Made by a program: the position numbers and the translations under genes. From NCBI GenBank assembly GCA_949361645.1, contig OX442417.1:14497954-14561953 (forward strand): a stretch of 64,000 nt of DNA, given 5' to 3'. Under the pieces are notes generated by a model, which worked only from the letters and a program-made list of their open reading frames with translations, was not told the origin of the DNA and ran no database searches. Each line of letters begins with the position of its first letter. The first letter of the stretch is position 1. Shown here one piece after another: positions 37,288 to 48,988 of the stretch. Source of the stretch: Spongilla lacustris (Eukaryota; Porifera; Demospongiae; Spongillida; Spongillidae).

Positions 37288-40200
37288 CAGTGTTGCTTCT
37301 GGTGATGTTGTAGGCACTGTCTTTGATGGGGGTGACCCCAGCATGGATGTTGATTACACCGATTGAGGTCACTTCAGTGTCTGCTACCTTCTCTGCTATG
37401 GGGGCATTGCGTGGTTTGAGTGGGCCGTGGGGGAAGACCCTGTGTACTCTAAGGAGTCTGTGCTACCCTTCACTGACAGTGGGGTGGTGGTAGTTGGAAA
37501 TGGCTCCGGATATGCTCAAGTAGGTGACAGGGGGAAGGTGAAGAGGTGTAGGGGGAGTAAGTAGTGATAGTGTGAAGGTGGAGAGGTGTGACGGTGGAGA
37601 GGTGTGAAGGTGGAGGGTGTGAAGGTGGAGAGATGTAGGAGTAAGTAGGAACCAGTCCAAACGACGCATCCGTTCTGAACTCGACGCTTCTGCCAGGGTA
37701 CTCCAATCAGTTCAGCTCCCCTGTGCTGCAGTTCTCCGCAGGCATTGGCTACTATGTGACCCTGGTGGCCATCAACGCTGCTGGGCTCTCAGAGACCTAC
37801 GTCGCTGGATCAATATACTACCAAACCGCACCCCCTGTTGCCGTGGGCGTCGTGGTCGTTCAGCCAAACGTGGCATTGTCAAACAGCTCTTCCACCTCTG
37901 TTGTGGGCAGTGCTGTGTGTCTGTTAGATACTGATGTCATGGTCTTGTACTTCAGTGACTTCAGTGACCCAGTGGGTATTGCCAGGTAAAGGCTATAGAG
38001 ATACATGTGTAATACTAAAGTGTGCATGATGCTGGTCTGGGGTTTCAGCTACATGTACATGTTCATACATATGTGTTATCCAGAAAGAGATGATTGATTG
38101 TTGTTGTGTTTATTTGTTGTATGTACAGTCTAGACACAGGCTTGCATGTGCATGTACATTGTGTATTTGTGTGCAGGTGTGCATGGAGGGATCGATGTGT
38201 GCATGGAGGGATTGATGTGTGCATGGAGGGATTGATGTGTGCATGGAGGGATGGATGTGTACATGGAGGGATTGATGTGTACATGGAGGGATCGATGTGT
38301 GCATAGAGGGATTGATGTGTGCATGGAGGGATCGATGTGTGCATAGAGGGATCGATGTGTGCATGGAGGTATGGATGTGTACATGGAGGGATTGATGTCT
38401 ACATGGAGGGATGGATGTGTACATGGAGGGATGGATGTGTGCACATGTGACAAATAGGTCAGAACATCATGTGATGCTACTCATAATTGTTTCACACCTT
38501 CACCTGTGAGCAATGTAATGTTTCCATAGAGACTGGGCTGCTTACATGTATGTAATCATCTACACCCTTCTCTCACAGATATGAAGTTGGCATTGGCAGT
38601 GACACAGGCATCGACAACCTCTTCCATTACACGCCCTTCTCGCCCGTGCTCAGTTCAAACGGAATGCTCACGACCACACTCACCCATGTGTGGCTGGACC
38701 CTCAGTCGCGGCAAGCCATCTACTTCAGCATGCGTAGCTACGACCTAGCCGGCCTCTACTCCACCATGATCAGCGCCCCTGTGTTCATCGTGTCCCCCGC
38801 AAACACCCTGCCGGACTGGATCTACGACGGCCCCTCCCTGACCTCCGACATAGACTACCAGAACACCACCAACTACACGTCTGCTCACTTCCAGTTTGGA
38901 ACAAATTGTTTGATCCAACAGTTCCGCTGGGCAGTGGAGAGTGCCGATAGTCTGTTAGTTCAAGATTACATCACCACCTCTGTACCCCTGCAGTTGGCCA
39001 CGCCCTCTCTGGTCAACAACATGTTCTTTGTCTCATCAGACCAGGTGGACCTCTTCAACGGGGAGACCTACAGGGTCCTGGTGCAGGCCACTGACTTGAC
39101 CGGCAGGGTCCACGTGCTGCGTAGCAACGGGTCTGCCGTCACCACCAGGGGCCTGAAGACGGGGGTCGTCAGGGACGGCCTTGTGGAGGGGTTTGAGCTG
39201 AACTTCCAGGTGTCTGTTAGCATGCTGTCAGCTTATTGGTCGGATTTTGGTGATGGATCACCTGAGCAGGCCATTGCGTACTACGAGGTGGCAGTTGGGA
39301 GCAGCAGGGAGTTCCCCAACACGCGCACCGATGTGGTGCCTTTTATGGGGTGTGGTCTTGTGCAAAGCTACACCTTCACGAGCCTAAGCCTTGTTACCAT
39401 GGGAATGTACTATGTCACGGTGCGGGCCCACGCTGTGTCAGGTTTGTGGGTGGATACCACGAGCAATGGTGTCACGCGGTTGGCGTCAGTGACTCGGTCC
39501 TTCCGGGGGAGGTGGTTGTGCCATATTACCAGTCTGACCAGAGTACAATCACCGCCGACTGGAGTCAGTTTGAATGGTCGCTTCCCATGCAATCCTACCA
39601 GTGGGGCCTGGGGACCAGGCTTCGTTTGCAGCAAGAACTCACTGGGCTCTGTGCTGACGTGACCTCCAATTATTCCTCCCATTTTGAAGTGCTTGCCTTT
39701 GTGGATGTTGGCACGGATACTTTTGGGGTGGCAACGGGGCTATCTCTGAAGCAAAACACCACTTACTATGCAACCATTCGAGCTATAGACCAAGCAAGCC
39801 AATGTGTTGCTGCATCGTCCAATCCGCTTTTAGTCGACACCACTCCACCTTTGGCGCAGGTGGTTATGGCAGGACCCAACCAATCGTCGTGGAACAACGC
39901 TCAAGGGCAGGATCACCTGATTTACATCCAACCCAGCACGGACCTATACGTCGCCTGGACAAGCTTCTCTGATCCCGAGAGTGGAGTGGGTGGGTACGAG
40001 GTTGCCCTGGTGACCAGGTCAAATTGCAGCACCCTTATCACTTCGATTGCCGTCAATTACATCAGTGTGGGACTGAGCTTGGCGTACACGTTTGAAGGAC
40101 CATTGTTGTCACCTGGCGTTGTCTACACTGTCGCTGTCCGGGCAACAAACAGAGCCAACCTGACAAGTGTGGCTTTCTCCCAGCCCATACTGGTAGACTC

Positions 40201-41184
40201 CAGCACCCTCCTCCCTGGTGTGGTCATGGACGGCACAAACTGGCAGGCAGACGCCGTCTTTCAGAGTGGACTGGGCACCCTCAGTGCCACCTTTGCGCAC
40301 AGTCTTGTTGCACCCATGCTTCTCAGCCTACAAGGTAGTGTGTGTCCTGACTCTGTCACCTATGAGCCCATGGATGGGGGCAAGTTAGCTCCACCCACTC
40401 TGGTGGGCGTAACTGCACAATCGACCATCTACCAGTTAAACCAGGTCACAGATTCCTCTGTCCTGGGACAGGTTAACATATCCGCAATGTTAGATCCGAC
40501 CGGGCAGTTTTTGATATCTGGGGCCTACCAGATACCTGTCCCGTTCACCAGCAGGGAAACGTTGACAATGAACATTCAGGCAGCCTCGGGCGACCCTTCC
40601 CTCCAACCCTACGTGGTGACATCATTCGTTTTCATGGATAGCCCCATCGTTGCGCTGGCAGAGTTTGAGCAGGGTGCAGCGCTGCCAAGTGGCTTGTCCT
40701 TTGGAGCAGTCGGGCTGCAGATTAGTCCTTCGCAAACCGTTAACCAGCAGTTTTATCCCCAGACCATCCTCGTTTGGAGTTACAATGGTGACCCTCTGTC
40801 TGCCCCCCTGTACGTCGCCAAGAACACCACCCTGGACCTCTCTGTGCCTCATGAGTACTCGCTCAGCTTCTATTCCCGCCAGCTGGACACGGGTCTGACC
40901 CAATCCGTGGAGGTGTCCATAGATCACCAGTTGGTGGCAGTGCTGTACGACATCCCTGCGCTTAGCAATGCGACACGCTTAGTTGCCCATGTGTTCATGC
41001 AATATGCTCCCATCCCAATCTCTGTTATCGGTACTCCTGCTGTTGCAGCTGTGTTCTCTAACATTGTCATAGCGACGAGGCCCGCGGGGGTGTGTGGATA
41101 TGAACCAGACTGTGCTCGTGATCCAGACTGAAGATGCTGTCACTGTCACCTGGAAGAATTTGTTTAAGGATGTCAAAAGCATAT
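37288..41184 (+). pseudogene. Copy 2, FN3-like repeat region of modular extracellular gene
   Basis: Exons 37288-37523, 37697-37985 and 38579-41184. Repeated beta-sandwich units follow the pattern VDTTPP...ADWSQF.DPESGV..Y..A(V/L)G...YY(A/V)TVRA.N.AGL, seen as WAVGEDP, YYVTLVAINAAGL, SFSDPESGVGGYEVAL and VRATNRANL. This FN3-like repeat is common in large secreted or membrane proteins of marine invertebrates. Many N-x-S/T sequons fit an extracellular location. Lesions: TGA at 37364-37366 inside the first exon; two extra bases at about 39476-39478 that shift frame between VDTTSNGVT and the following PGEVVVPYY; and a deletion near 41099 that joins PAGVCGY to downstream sequence out of frame. A working protein from this copy is unlikely unless these are assembly errors. 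Confidence 0.75.
38181..38440. repeat. 20-bp minisatellite in intron (GCATGGAGGGATCGATGTGT)
   Basis: Thirteen 20-bp units with GCATGGAGGGATYGATGTGT and ACATGGAGGG variants lie between the second and third FN3 exons. The Cys/His/Ile-rich frames on the minus strand are repeat artefacts. Confidence 0.95.
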
Positions 41185-41960
41185 GTACGTTAGTTTGGGC
41201 CATGGGCGTACCCTGTAGTACTTAAGTAAACAAGCTGTTTTCCTGTACACACAAAAGCTGTGTTTTTGCATCTGATCATTTCTTTTCTCCCTGCCTCTCT
41301 CCCTCAATCTCTTCCACATCTTCTTTTAACCCTTCCCTCTCCTTCCAATCACCTTACCCAACCTTTTCCTTACCTGCCATCAAAAAGACTGGTACATTGG
41401 AAGTACCACTGAAGGGACTGACGTCTTGCCTAGCACTGAGGTAGGATTTGGCTCCGCCCAATCTGCCTCCATTGGTGGGGGTGTGCTCTACCTCAACGGG
41501 ACGCCTTTCGTCAACCTCTCGGAGATCATCCCCCTCAGTGAGGGGGTTGTTCCAAACTACAAGGACAGCTTATTCTTCTTTGAACCGGGCAGGCCACTCT
41601 ACCACACCGTGAAGTTCTGCAACTATGTTCACCGCTGCGTCACGGTTGACAGCAGCCCCGTCATCCTCCTTCGTGAGTACAATGTGCAAGTTTTAATTTC
41701 TGAATAGTTAATAATTATAAGTAGTTATTAATATTTATGGTTAGTTATGAATAGTTATGATTAGTTAGTTATGATTATGGATGTGTCCCTCATCACTGTT
41801 TTCTTTCTTAGGACCGAAGGATATGCAGATCACCTCGCCAAAGGGAAAGGATGTCACCCTGGTGCTTACGCAGACAGCCAATGCTGACTCCATTTCATAT
41901 CTGGATGGAGATTACACTGTCACCGTCAAAACAACTGGAGGTATGGATGTGGGTGGAGGA

Positions 41961-41963
<3 letters not shown>

Positions 41964-42035
<72 letters not shown>

Positions 42036-42037
42036 GT
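41964..42037. repeat. (GT)n microsatellite
   Basis: About 35 GT units follow a donor site by some 20 bp. Copy 3 has only about five units at the same place (63659-63671), so it expanded, or contracted, after duplication. Confidence 0.95.
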
Positions 42038-42182
42038 TAATTATCCACCCAGTAAATTACCCATGCAATAAATAACATCTTCTATCAACAAGCTGCCATG
42101 CTTTCCCCTTGTGCCCAGTTTGACTAGTTGGCAGAGAATAGAGACGAGAAGCATAAGCCCACCACAGTGACCTAGCATCCTC

Positions 42183-42345
42183 AGACCCATGGCCATAGGA
42201 AGCTCCAGACCCCCATAGGAAGCTCCAGTCCCCAGACCCATGGCCATAGGAAGCTCCAGTCCCCAGACCCATGGCCATAGGAAGCTCCAATCCCCAGACC
42301 CATGGCCATAGGAAGCTCCAGTCCTCATACCCATGACCATAGGAA
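42183..42345. repeat. 31-bp minisatellite (CCATAGGAAGCTCCAGTCCCCAGACCCATGG type)
   Basis: About five units of a 31-bp repeat around GGAAGCTCCAGTCCCCAGAC, in the intron after the 41812-41940 exon. The same array in copy 3 runs from 63825 to the window end. Confidence 0.9.
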
Positions 42346-42590
42346 AAACTTTATTCACTTGTGTACAATGAAAGATGTTTTGGTGTGCTGGAATGTTGGT
42401 GCTCCAATCAGCTATGGCATAGATTGTTAATGTTTCTCATGGGCTTGTCCCCAGGCCTTTTACCTCGTACCAAAGTGTTTATTGGCGGCTTCAACAGCAC
42501 TGATATTGCTAAGAACTACAGGTCTAGCGTCCCCTACATCAGCAACCCCGCTATCACCATGGGTGATACATCACGAGTCATTGCAAGAAG

Positions 42591-42830
42591 GTAAGGGGGA
42601 GGGGCTTGGGGTGTCATTGCAAGAGGTAAGGGGGAGTGGGCTTGGGGTGTCATTGCAAGAAGGTAAGGGGGAGGGGCTTGGGGTGTCATTGCAAGAGGTA
42701 AGGGGGAGTGGGCTTGGGGTGTCATTGCAAGAAGGTAAGGGGGAGGGGCTTGGGGTGTCATTGCAAGAGGTAAGGGGGAGGGGCTCGGGGTGTCATTGCA
42801 AGAAGATAAGGGGGAGGGGCTTGGGGTTCT
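42591..42830. repeat. 36-bp minisatellite that multiplies a splice donor
   Basis: Each unit contains GTCATTGCAAGAAG or GTCATTGCAAGAG, followed by GTAAGGGGGA. The exon border at 42590 (GCAAGAAG|GTAAGG) is thus copied about six more times; the last copy reads GATAAG and has lost the GT. Five intact extra donors lie within 240 bp. Confidence 0.9.
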
Positions 42831-44311
42831 TTTCTTGTGGGGGAATCCTTCGATTATTGTTTTCATTACATTGTTGCATTCTCTACATGTATGCCACTTT
42901 CAGTACAACCAATGTACATGTATGTAAGCATCATTTATAGTAGCATACGTTTGTGCACAACGCAAGGTTGCAGTGAATTGCAGTCATGCAGCGTACAGAA
43001 GTGACATTGAGGTCTATACATGTGATGGCTTTTTAGGCAATGAAATACTGGTTGTATGGAGCCTGATTTTTGGTACTATATTTAAAATGTGTCTATTGTA
43101 CATGTACATGTACATGTGATGGCTGGTGCACCTCCTTAACATACATCCCCCCCCCCCCCCCCCCCCCCCTCCCGTCCTTGTTCGGTTGAAGATTCACGAA
43201 CATAGGAGGACCAAGCTTCTACGTGTCCTTCATAGGGCAGGCCTCCCTGTACGGTCCTCTGCTCATCAATGCCACCTTTGGACCACAGCTGGATCCAACC
43301 ATGGTCGTGCCTGAACTGGCCTACTGGGACACAGGTAAAGCAAAGCTATCTAATGTGTTACCCATTAAAGTAAAAGGGGGACATGTGTATGTTCTATTTT
43401 ATACATGTACATATCTGAATGTAGTTAATTAGAAATAAATAACATGAGTTTACTTATTGGTAACTACTAATACATGTACATGTAAGTTATAACTACTAAT
43501 ACATGTAAGTTATAACTACTAATTAACTACTAATACATGTTAGTTATAACTACTAATACATTTATAGCTACCAATAAGTTCTAATTAAGGGTTAACAGTA
43601 CTGAACCTGATGACCTACATGATGGTTAATTGTTACCATGGGTACCTGCTTTCATCACACACACTGTACACTACATGTATCCGATGCCCCTTGGGGTGGC
43701 TACATGTCAGTACTACTAACTACTCTTCTTAATTAACCACTGTCACTAGTGGACCAGATTTGGAGAGAGGTTGGCAGATCCCAGGTATACCAACATCACT
43801 GCGCGACTAGTCAGCTTTGCTGGTTACAACTGTTCCTGTCCGGCTGACTACACGGGCCAGTACTGCCAGGTTGCCCCAGTCCAGCAAGTCACACAAAGAG
43901 GTTGGTGTGTACACGTAACTACCCACTTATCTGACCACTTGTGTACAGGGCTGTGGTGCTGGTAATGGGATGAATCAACTCTATAACATGTACATGTACA
44001 AGGACAGTACTAGTATTTTCTCTTTTGATGCACAATGTAAATCAAATATAGTTAATAATCTATTTTAGTGATTAATTAGCTGCACTATATAGATGTATGG
44101 GGCTAGATATGCTGCATGTTGTATGGTATTGTAAGCTTCATAGCATGAAGGGTGTACATCATGTGTATACACATTGTGTTATTGTGTTTGAGAAGCAGTA
44201 CACGTATGTATTGTGCCTGTTGTGAGATATGGCTTACTGATACGTGTATATGTATTCATTGAGCCAGATGTATAATAAAAATCACAACTCACATACACAA
44301 ACACAAATACG

Positions 44312-44436
44312 AACACACACACACACACACTCACACACACATACTCACACACACACTCACACACACACACACACTCACACACACACACACATACACACAC
44401 ACACACACACACGCACACACACACACACACACACAC
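44312..44436. repeat. (AC)n/(ACTC) microsatellite abutting a splice acceptor
   Basis: AC repeats interrupted by CTCAC, ending at the acceptor ACTTGTAG (acceptor AG at 44441-44442), exactly as in copy 1 at 1309-1412. Confidence 0.95.
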
Positions 44437-44720
44437 TTGTAGTCTGTCCACTTGGTGTCCCTCTGGTCACCTGTACTGGCAACCCCTGTGCTGGAGCTGT
44501 GTGCCCATCCAACCCTCTGGCCACATGTGTACCAAACTACTGCGGCAACTGCTTGCCCCAGTGGTACTGGAATGGAACCCACGTCCAATGCTCAGGTGAG
44601 GCATGTGATATACATGTATGGGTGAATATGTATAATACTCACTGTGGTATCAATATCATTTGTAAGATCAAGGGTTGGGATTATTGGAGGGATCTTAGCC
44701 ACCGCCATCCACGTGTGTAG

Positions 44721-44905
44721 TCAGAAGGGTGGTACCAGGGAATCAGAAGGTTGGTACCTGCAGATGAGGGTCATATGCGCATCAGAAGGGTGGTACAAGC
44801 AGATGAGGGTCGTATGGGAATCAGAAGGGTGGTACCAGCAGATGAGAATCATATGGGAATGAGAAGGGTGGTACAAAAATGTGGTACCAGCAAATGAGGG
44901 TTGCA
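44721..44905. repeat. 39-40-bp minisatellite (TCAGAAGGGTGGTACCAGCA)
   Basis: About four to five units of TCAGAAGGGTGGTACAAGCA followed by GATGAGGGTCATATGGGAA. Copy 1 has only one unit (near 2834), so it expanded in copy 2. Confidence 0.9.
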
Positions 44906-45078
44906 TTACCACCAGGTGTCTTTCTATAACTGGTTATCAGTGGTACATGTACATACATACACATGGTAGTGTCACATGGGTAGTCTGTTATGGTCATCGG
45001 GTAATGACATACCAGATGACTGTCATATGAGCATCTGGTACATGTAGGCTATCAGATAAGTATTCCTGGACGTTGATC

Positions 45079-45386
45079 GATATGATATGATATGATATGA
45101 TATGATATGATATGATATGATATGAATGATATAATATGATATGATATGATACGATACGATACGATACGATACGATACGATACGGTACGGTACGGTACGGT
45201 ACGATACGATACGATACGATACGATACGATACGATACGATACGATACGATACGATACGATACGATACGATACGATACGATACGATACGATACGATACGAT
45301 ACGATACGATACGATACGATACGATACGATACGATACGATATGATATGATATGATATGATATGATATATAATATAATATGATATGG
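45079..45386. repeat. (GATAT)n/(GATAC)n pentanucleotide array
   Basis: A block of GATAT units is followed by GATAC units with a short inner GGTAC block (45181-45200), then GATAT again. Copy 1 has only GATATGATATGGG at the same intron position (about 3009-3025). Confidence 0.95.
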
Positions 45387-48300
45387 GTGTCAGGAGATCT
45401 ACTTGTAAATAAGCTGCCATGTGGATATCAGACAGTGTAGCAGTACATGTATGTATTTATACATGTACTGCTGATAGCCACCAGATGTTGATATGACACA
45501 CATCTGAATAGGCTATGATCAATACAGGTATCATTTGATCTGACTGTCAGGTGTATACCAGGTTTGTATGCCAGTCTGTGTGCTACAATAGGTGGTGTAT
45601 AGTATTTATCAACTGACGTCCTCTGCGCAGAGGAAAGTGCGACTCTGTGTATTTTTACGGTTAGCATTTATGGTCAAGGTAATAATTAATAACATGTACA
45701 TACATGTATGTACATGTACACTTATATACTTTCTTGTGTCCCTTCATGCAGTGAACACGTCATACTCATGCTACAAGCCACTCTCTGGCTTCACGGCCCA
45801 GTGCTCCTCCCTCATGTGCTCATGTCCCACTCTCCCCTACACCTGCCCCCAGGACTCCATCTTGCTGGAGGTCCGCCAATCCAACTGCTGTGTCACCTTC
45901 CAGTGCTCATGTCCCAATGACTCATGCCCGCTGCTGGCGGACGGTAACCAAGGGGTGTATCCCATTGCTGTGGCAAGCGGAAACCGGTTTCCGGGCACCT
46001 GTTGTCCCAACTACACGTATTTAGGTGAGTAGACCAATAGCATGTTGTTGATTTATGGAACCTCATTTACAATTGTCATGTTTCCTCCATATGTAGTATA
46101 CACTTCATTTTAGGTGAGAGGAGGGAATGTTTATTTTTTTTGTGTGTGTGTGTAAGGGAGAGAAAGTTTACTGAGTGTGTGAGTGGGAGGGAAAGCTGTG
46201 TGCTTGCATGAATATAGAGGTGTGTGTAAGGGGTGGGGTTAATTGTAAGTAGGCAATAGGGTCCAGGTAATTATTTGTGCATTTACAATACATGTAGCTC
46301 TTGGTCCATGAAAGGGGGACACGAAGCATATTATTTATAGTTTTTATACATACATGTATTATTGTCAGACCTGTTTTTTTCATCAGGCAGATACACTGTA
46401 CAATTGATGTGGTGTACATTACCTCATGTGGTATCTACATTACCACAGATATCAATGAATGTCAGGTTCCTCTGGAGAACCTCTGTTCAGCTGTGTGTGT
46501 CAACCAGCCACTCTCATACACCTGCAGATGTCCACCAGGACAGTCACTGGCAGCAGATGGAGTTAGCTGTGGAGGTTGGTGAAATGACTGGTAGATTACT
46601 GTAGGTGCTGGTAGATTACAGTCTTCGACATTGTCACATTGTCCACTTACTATGGTCGACTAGTGCATTGAAATTAATATTACAGCTCCATAGTATGAAT
46701 ACCGGAGTAAGTGGAGTTATATGTACATGTATATTGTATTGCAAAGCTATTCATGTTTAGTACCCAAGTATAGATTACTGATGTGCTGATAGATTACTGA
46801 GGTGCTGATAGATTACTGTACAGAGGTGCTGATAGATTAGTAGAATATTCTAGTTGACTAGTACAGCTTGTAGTATGAATTATTGTATTGCTAGAGCTGT
46901 GGAACTAGATGTACCATGTAGACTGGAGCACAGGGTCATGTGCTGTTATGACTGGTCTCCTCACAGTGTGTGCACTCAACAGCCTGCAGTACCTCTTGAA
47001 TGACAGGGTTGAAATTGGCTGCAACTGGTGGTACGTTATGCTCCTAAAGGTATATAGATACTGTAATCATTTCTATATCATTGATCCTTGAAACGATGAA
47101 ATGATATATGATGCAAAAAATATTCAAAAATGTAAAATGAATAGTTTGTTGGGCAAAATAATTACTTGTTATTCTGATGAGGGTATAAAGAGATCATCAT
47201 CTTCTCCAGTATATGCCAGAATGGCTTCACTCAGGAGAGGTGGAACTGTACTGCCCACACACCTGCTAGCATACCTGCATATATGATGGGATGGCCTACC
47301 CCGTAGGGAGTCTAGTGCAGTCTGGCATTTTGTCATGGTATGTTTTAATTGATGTCAGTTATTGAAGAAAATATAGAGTGATGTACCAGACATTATAATA
47401 ATGGATTGCTCCATTCATAATTCTTCAATCCATTACATTATTCTTTGTTCCTTGCAGCAACTGTCTGCCAACTGACACCAATGCTGCCTGGAGCTGTTCA
47501 CTACCATTTTGACAATGATATAGACAGTGAACGCTGATATAACAGATGTGTTTTAAGTCTTTCCCTGTAGTGTTTATATACATGTACCAAGAGACACGTT
47601 AGAATATATATGACCACTTATTATGACCAGCAACAACTGGTAGTTATGTGCACCTTGCATGTTCATACTTTAATGTGATGCCAATCCCAACTTCAGTGAA
47701 CAGAAATCAGGTCATACACATGCAGAAACCGCACACAACCAAATCCCATGCATGGAACAAAGTGAAATGGAAAATTCCAATCACAGATGAACAAAGGTAT
47801 TATTCAAACAGCAAAAACAGATCAAAACCAAGTAGTATGAATGAATGAAAATTAGCACACGTACAGTATATACCAGGCATTATAACAGCTGTTTACGTAA
47901 TTTTTAAAAAGGCATCTTGGATCAAAAAGAAAAGAAGAAACTCTTATAGCAGAGAATGTACTGATGCTTATATTAGCATCTGTAAAAAAAAACCACAACT
48001 TAATACGAAGACATGCCACCGAGCAATTTAAACTATAGGCGTGGCTTGCGTTTAAACTTTTTTTTCCCCTGTGACTATATATAAGACTATTCCGTTTTTT
48101 TTTTAGATATCCTCGAAACATTTTTTTGTTTTGTTGGTTGTATCGTATATCTTTGGGTCCACTCCAGGGCTTACATCACCACACGTGGCTCCTATCATTT
48201 TGCCCATTGCAAGATTTTTCTACACGCTTATCCATCGTGCAAGCTCTAATGGAGTAATGATAGTATAAAAGCCAACGTTGTAAATACTCACGACAACAAC

Positions 48301-48392
48301 ACTATTCAAAAGTACGACACTGTTGTTTCTATGCTACTTCCTATCAGTGAATTTAATTCCATTAATTGACGTCAGTACGAGATCATACACAA

Positions 48393-48800
48393 TAACCGGA
48401 CGGGAACGACCAACGGAGGAAAGAAGGCGGTGTTACATGTATACGCTCACGTGGTACATATTTTAGCAACTTATTGCGTATAGTGATGTAAGATGCGCGT
48501 ACTTCGTCTTTGCGGCCATGGTTCAGAACTGTTGCAAAATGTCAGGCATTGCTTGACCACATTTTGCAAGAGTTCTGAACCATGGTGCTGCTCACTGGGT
48601 AAATTTACTAGAAGAGTTGCACCTGACGTCACGCGCGTCTTACATCACTGTGTAGTTACCATAAATATACACCGCGTGGGTAGAGATAAACAATAACCGG
48701 ACGGGAACGAACAACAGAGGATAGAAGGCGGTGTCATACGCTCACGTGATACATATTTATAGCATGTCGTATACACAAATAGCCGATGCGCGTGACGTCA
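48393..48800. repeat. Direct repeat pair around AACCGGACGGGAACGA
   Basis: 48393-48500 and 48693-48800 share ATAACCGGACGGGAACGAMC, GAAGGCGGTGT, ATACGCTCACGTG and GATGCGCGT in order, 300 bp apart. A hairpin element lies between them, so the repeat may be a tandem duplication of a CpG-rich regulatory segment. Confidence 0.75.
48516..48585. repeat. 70-bp hairpin
   Basis: The 27-bp arms CCATGGTTCAGAACT.TTGCAAAATGT differ by one base, with a 16-bp loop. Confidence 0.85.
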
Positions 48801-48988
48801 TGCAACTTTTCTATTACTTACCAGTAACCCTAACCCTAATCGTTAATTATAAGCCAGCGGCTTCGAGCTTATGGGTGCCCGCCAATAACTAAAGTGGGTG
48901 AAAGTCGTATCATCTGTGCATGTAACTCACGACACTAAATAACCATGTAAAGCTCGTCATTGGTTGGACTTCCATGACGTAATAAATT

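Larger units (their letters stand above)
41388..43334 (+). pseudogene. Copy 2, unnamed extracellular region between FN3-like and EGF exons
   Basis: Exons 41388-41672, 41812-41940, 42455-42590 and 43192-43334 keep consistent phase and are open. Landmarks: TDVLPSTEVGFGSAQSASIG, FFFEPGRPLYHTVKFCNYVH, TSPKGKDVTLVLTQ, VFIGGFNSTDIAKNY and GGPSFYVSFIGQASLYGPLL. I do not recognise the domain. Two cysteines and several N-glycosylation sequons fit a secreted protein. The same first two exons recur with high identity in copy 3 (63074-63358 and 63508-63636), which shows the region is a conserved part of the gene. The exon ending at 42590 has its donor site amplified by a minisatellite. Confidence 0.7.
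43778..47512 (+). pseudogene. Copy 2, EGF / cysteine-rich / VWC-like C-terminal region
   Basis: Exons: 43778-43900 (CSCPADYTGQYC), 44443-44595 (CVPNYCGNCLPQWYW), 45752-46024 (Cys-rich, ends PGTCCPNYTY), 46449-46574 (complete calcium-binding EGF: DINEC, VCVNQPLSYTCRCPPG), 46967-47030 (ends GCNW, donor GTACGT), 47210-47337 and 47458-47512 (WSCSLPF and stop). All junction phases from exon 44443 on are consistent. Exon 47210-47337 has two extra bases (CCCACACACCTG against CCCACACCTG in copy 1), which breaks the VWC-like frame. The 5' edge of the first exon is uncertain: the frame suggested by upstream sequence (VDQIWREVGRS) does not match the EGF frame. Role inferred as cell-surface or matrix protein. 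No transmembrane segment or GPI signal is seen at the C-terminus. Confidence 0.75.

Noticed and set aside
38063..38453. Cys/His-rich repeat frames on the minus strand suggesting zinc-binding repeats
   Set aside because: Exact 20-bp tandem repeats read in three frames; not protein-driven periodicity.
42583..42835. CRISPR-like spaced direct repeats
   Set aside because: Units are contiguous with no unique spacers and lie at a eukaryotic exon-intron border; it is a minisatellite.
45052..45420. Frame of repeated Tyr-Arg-Ile-Val-Ser
   Set aside because: Translation of the GATAC pentanucleotide repeat.
48829..48841. Telomere-like TAACCCTAACCCTAA
   Set aside because: Only about two and a half units; too short to be an interstitial telomere.
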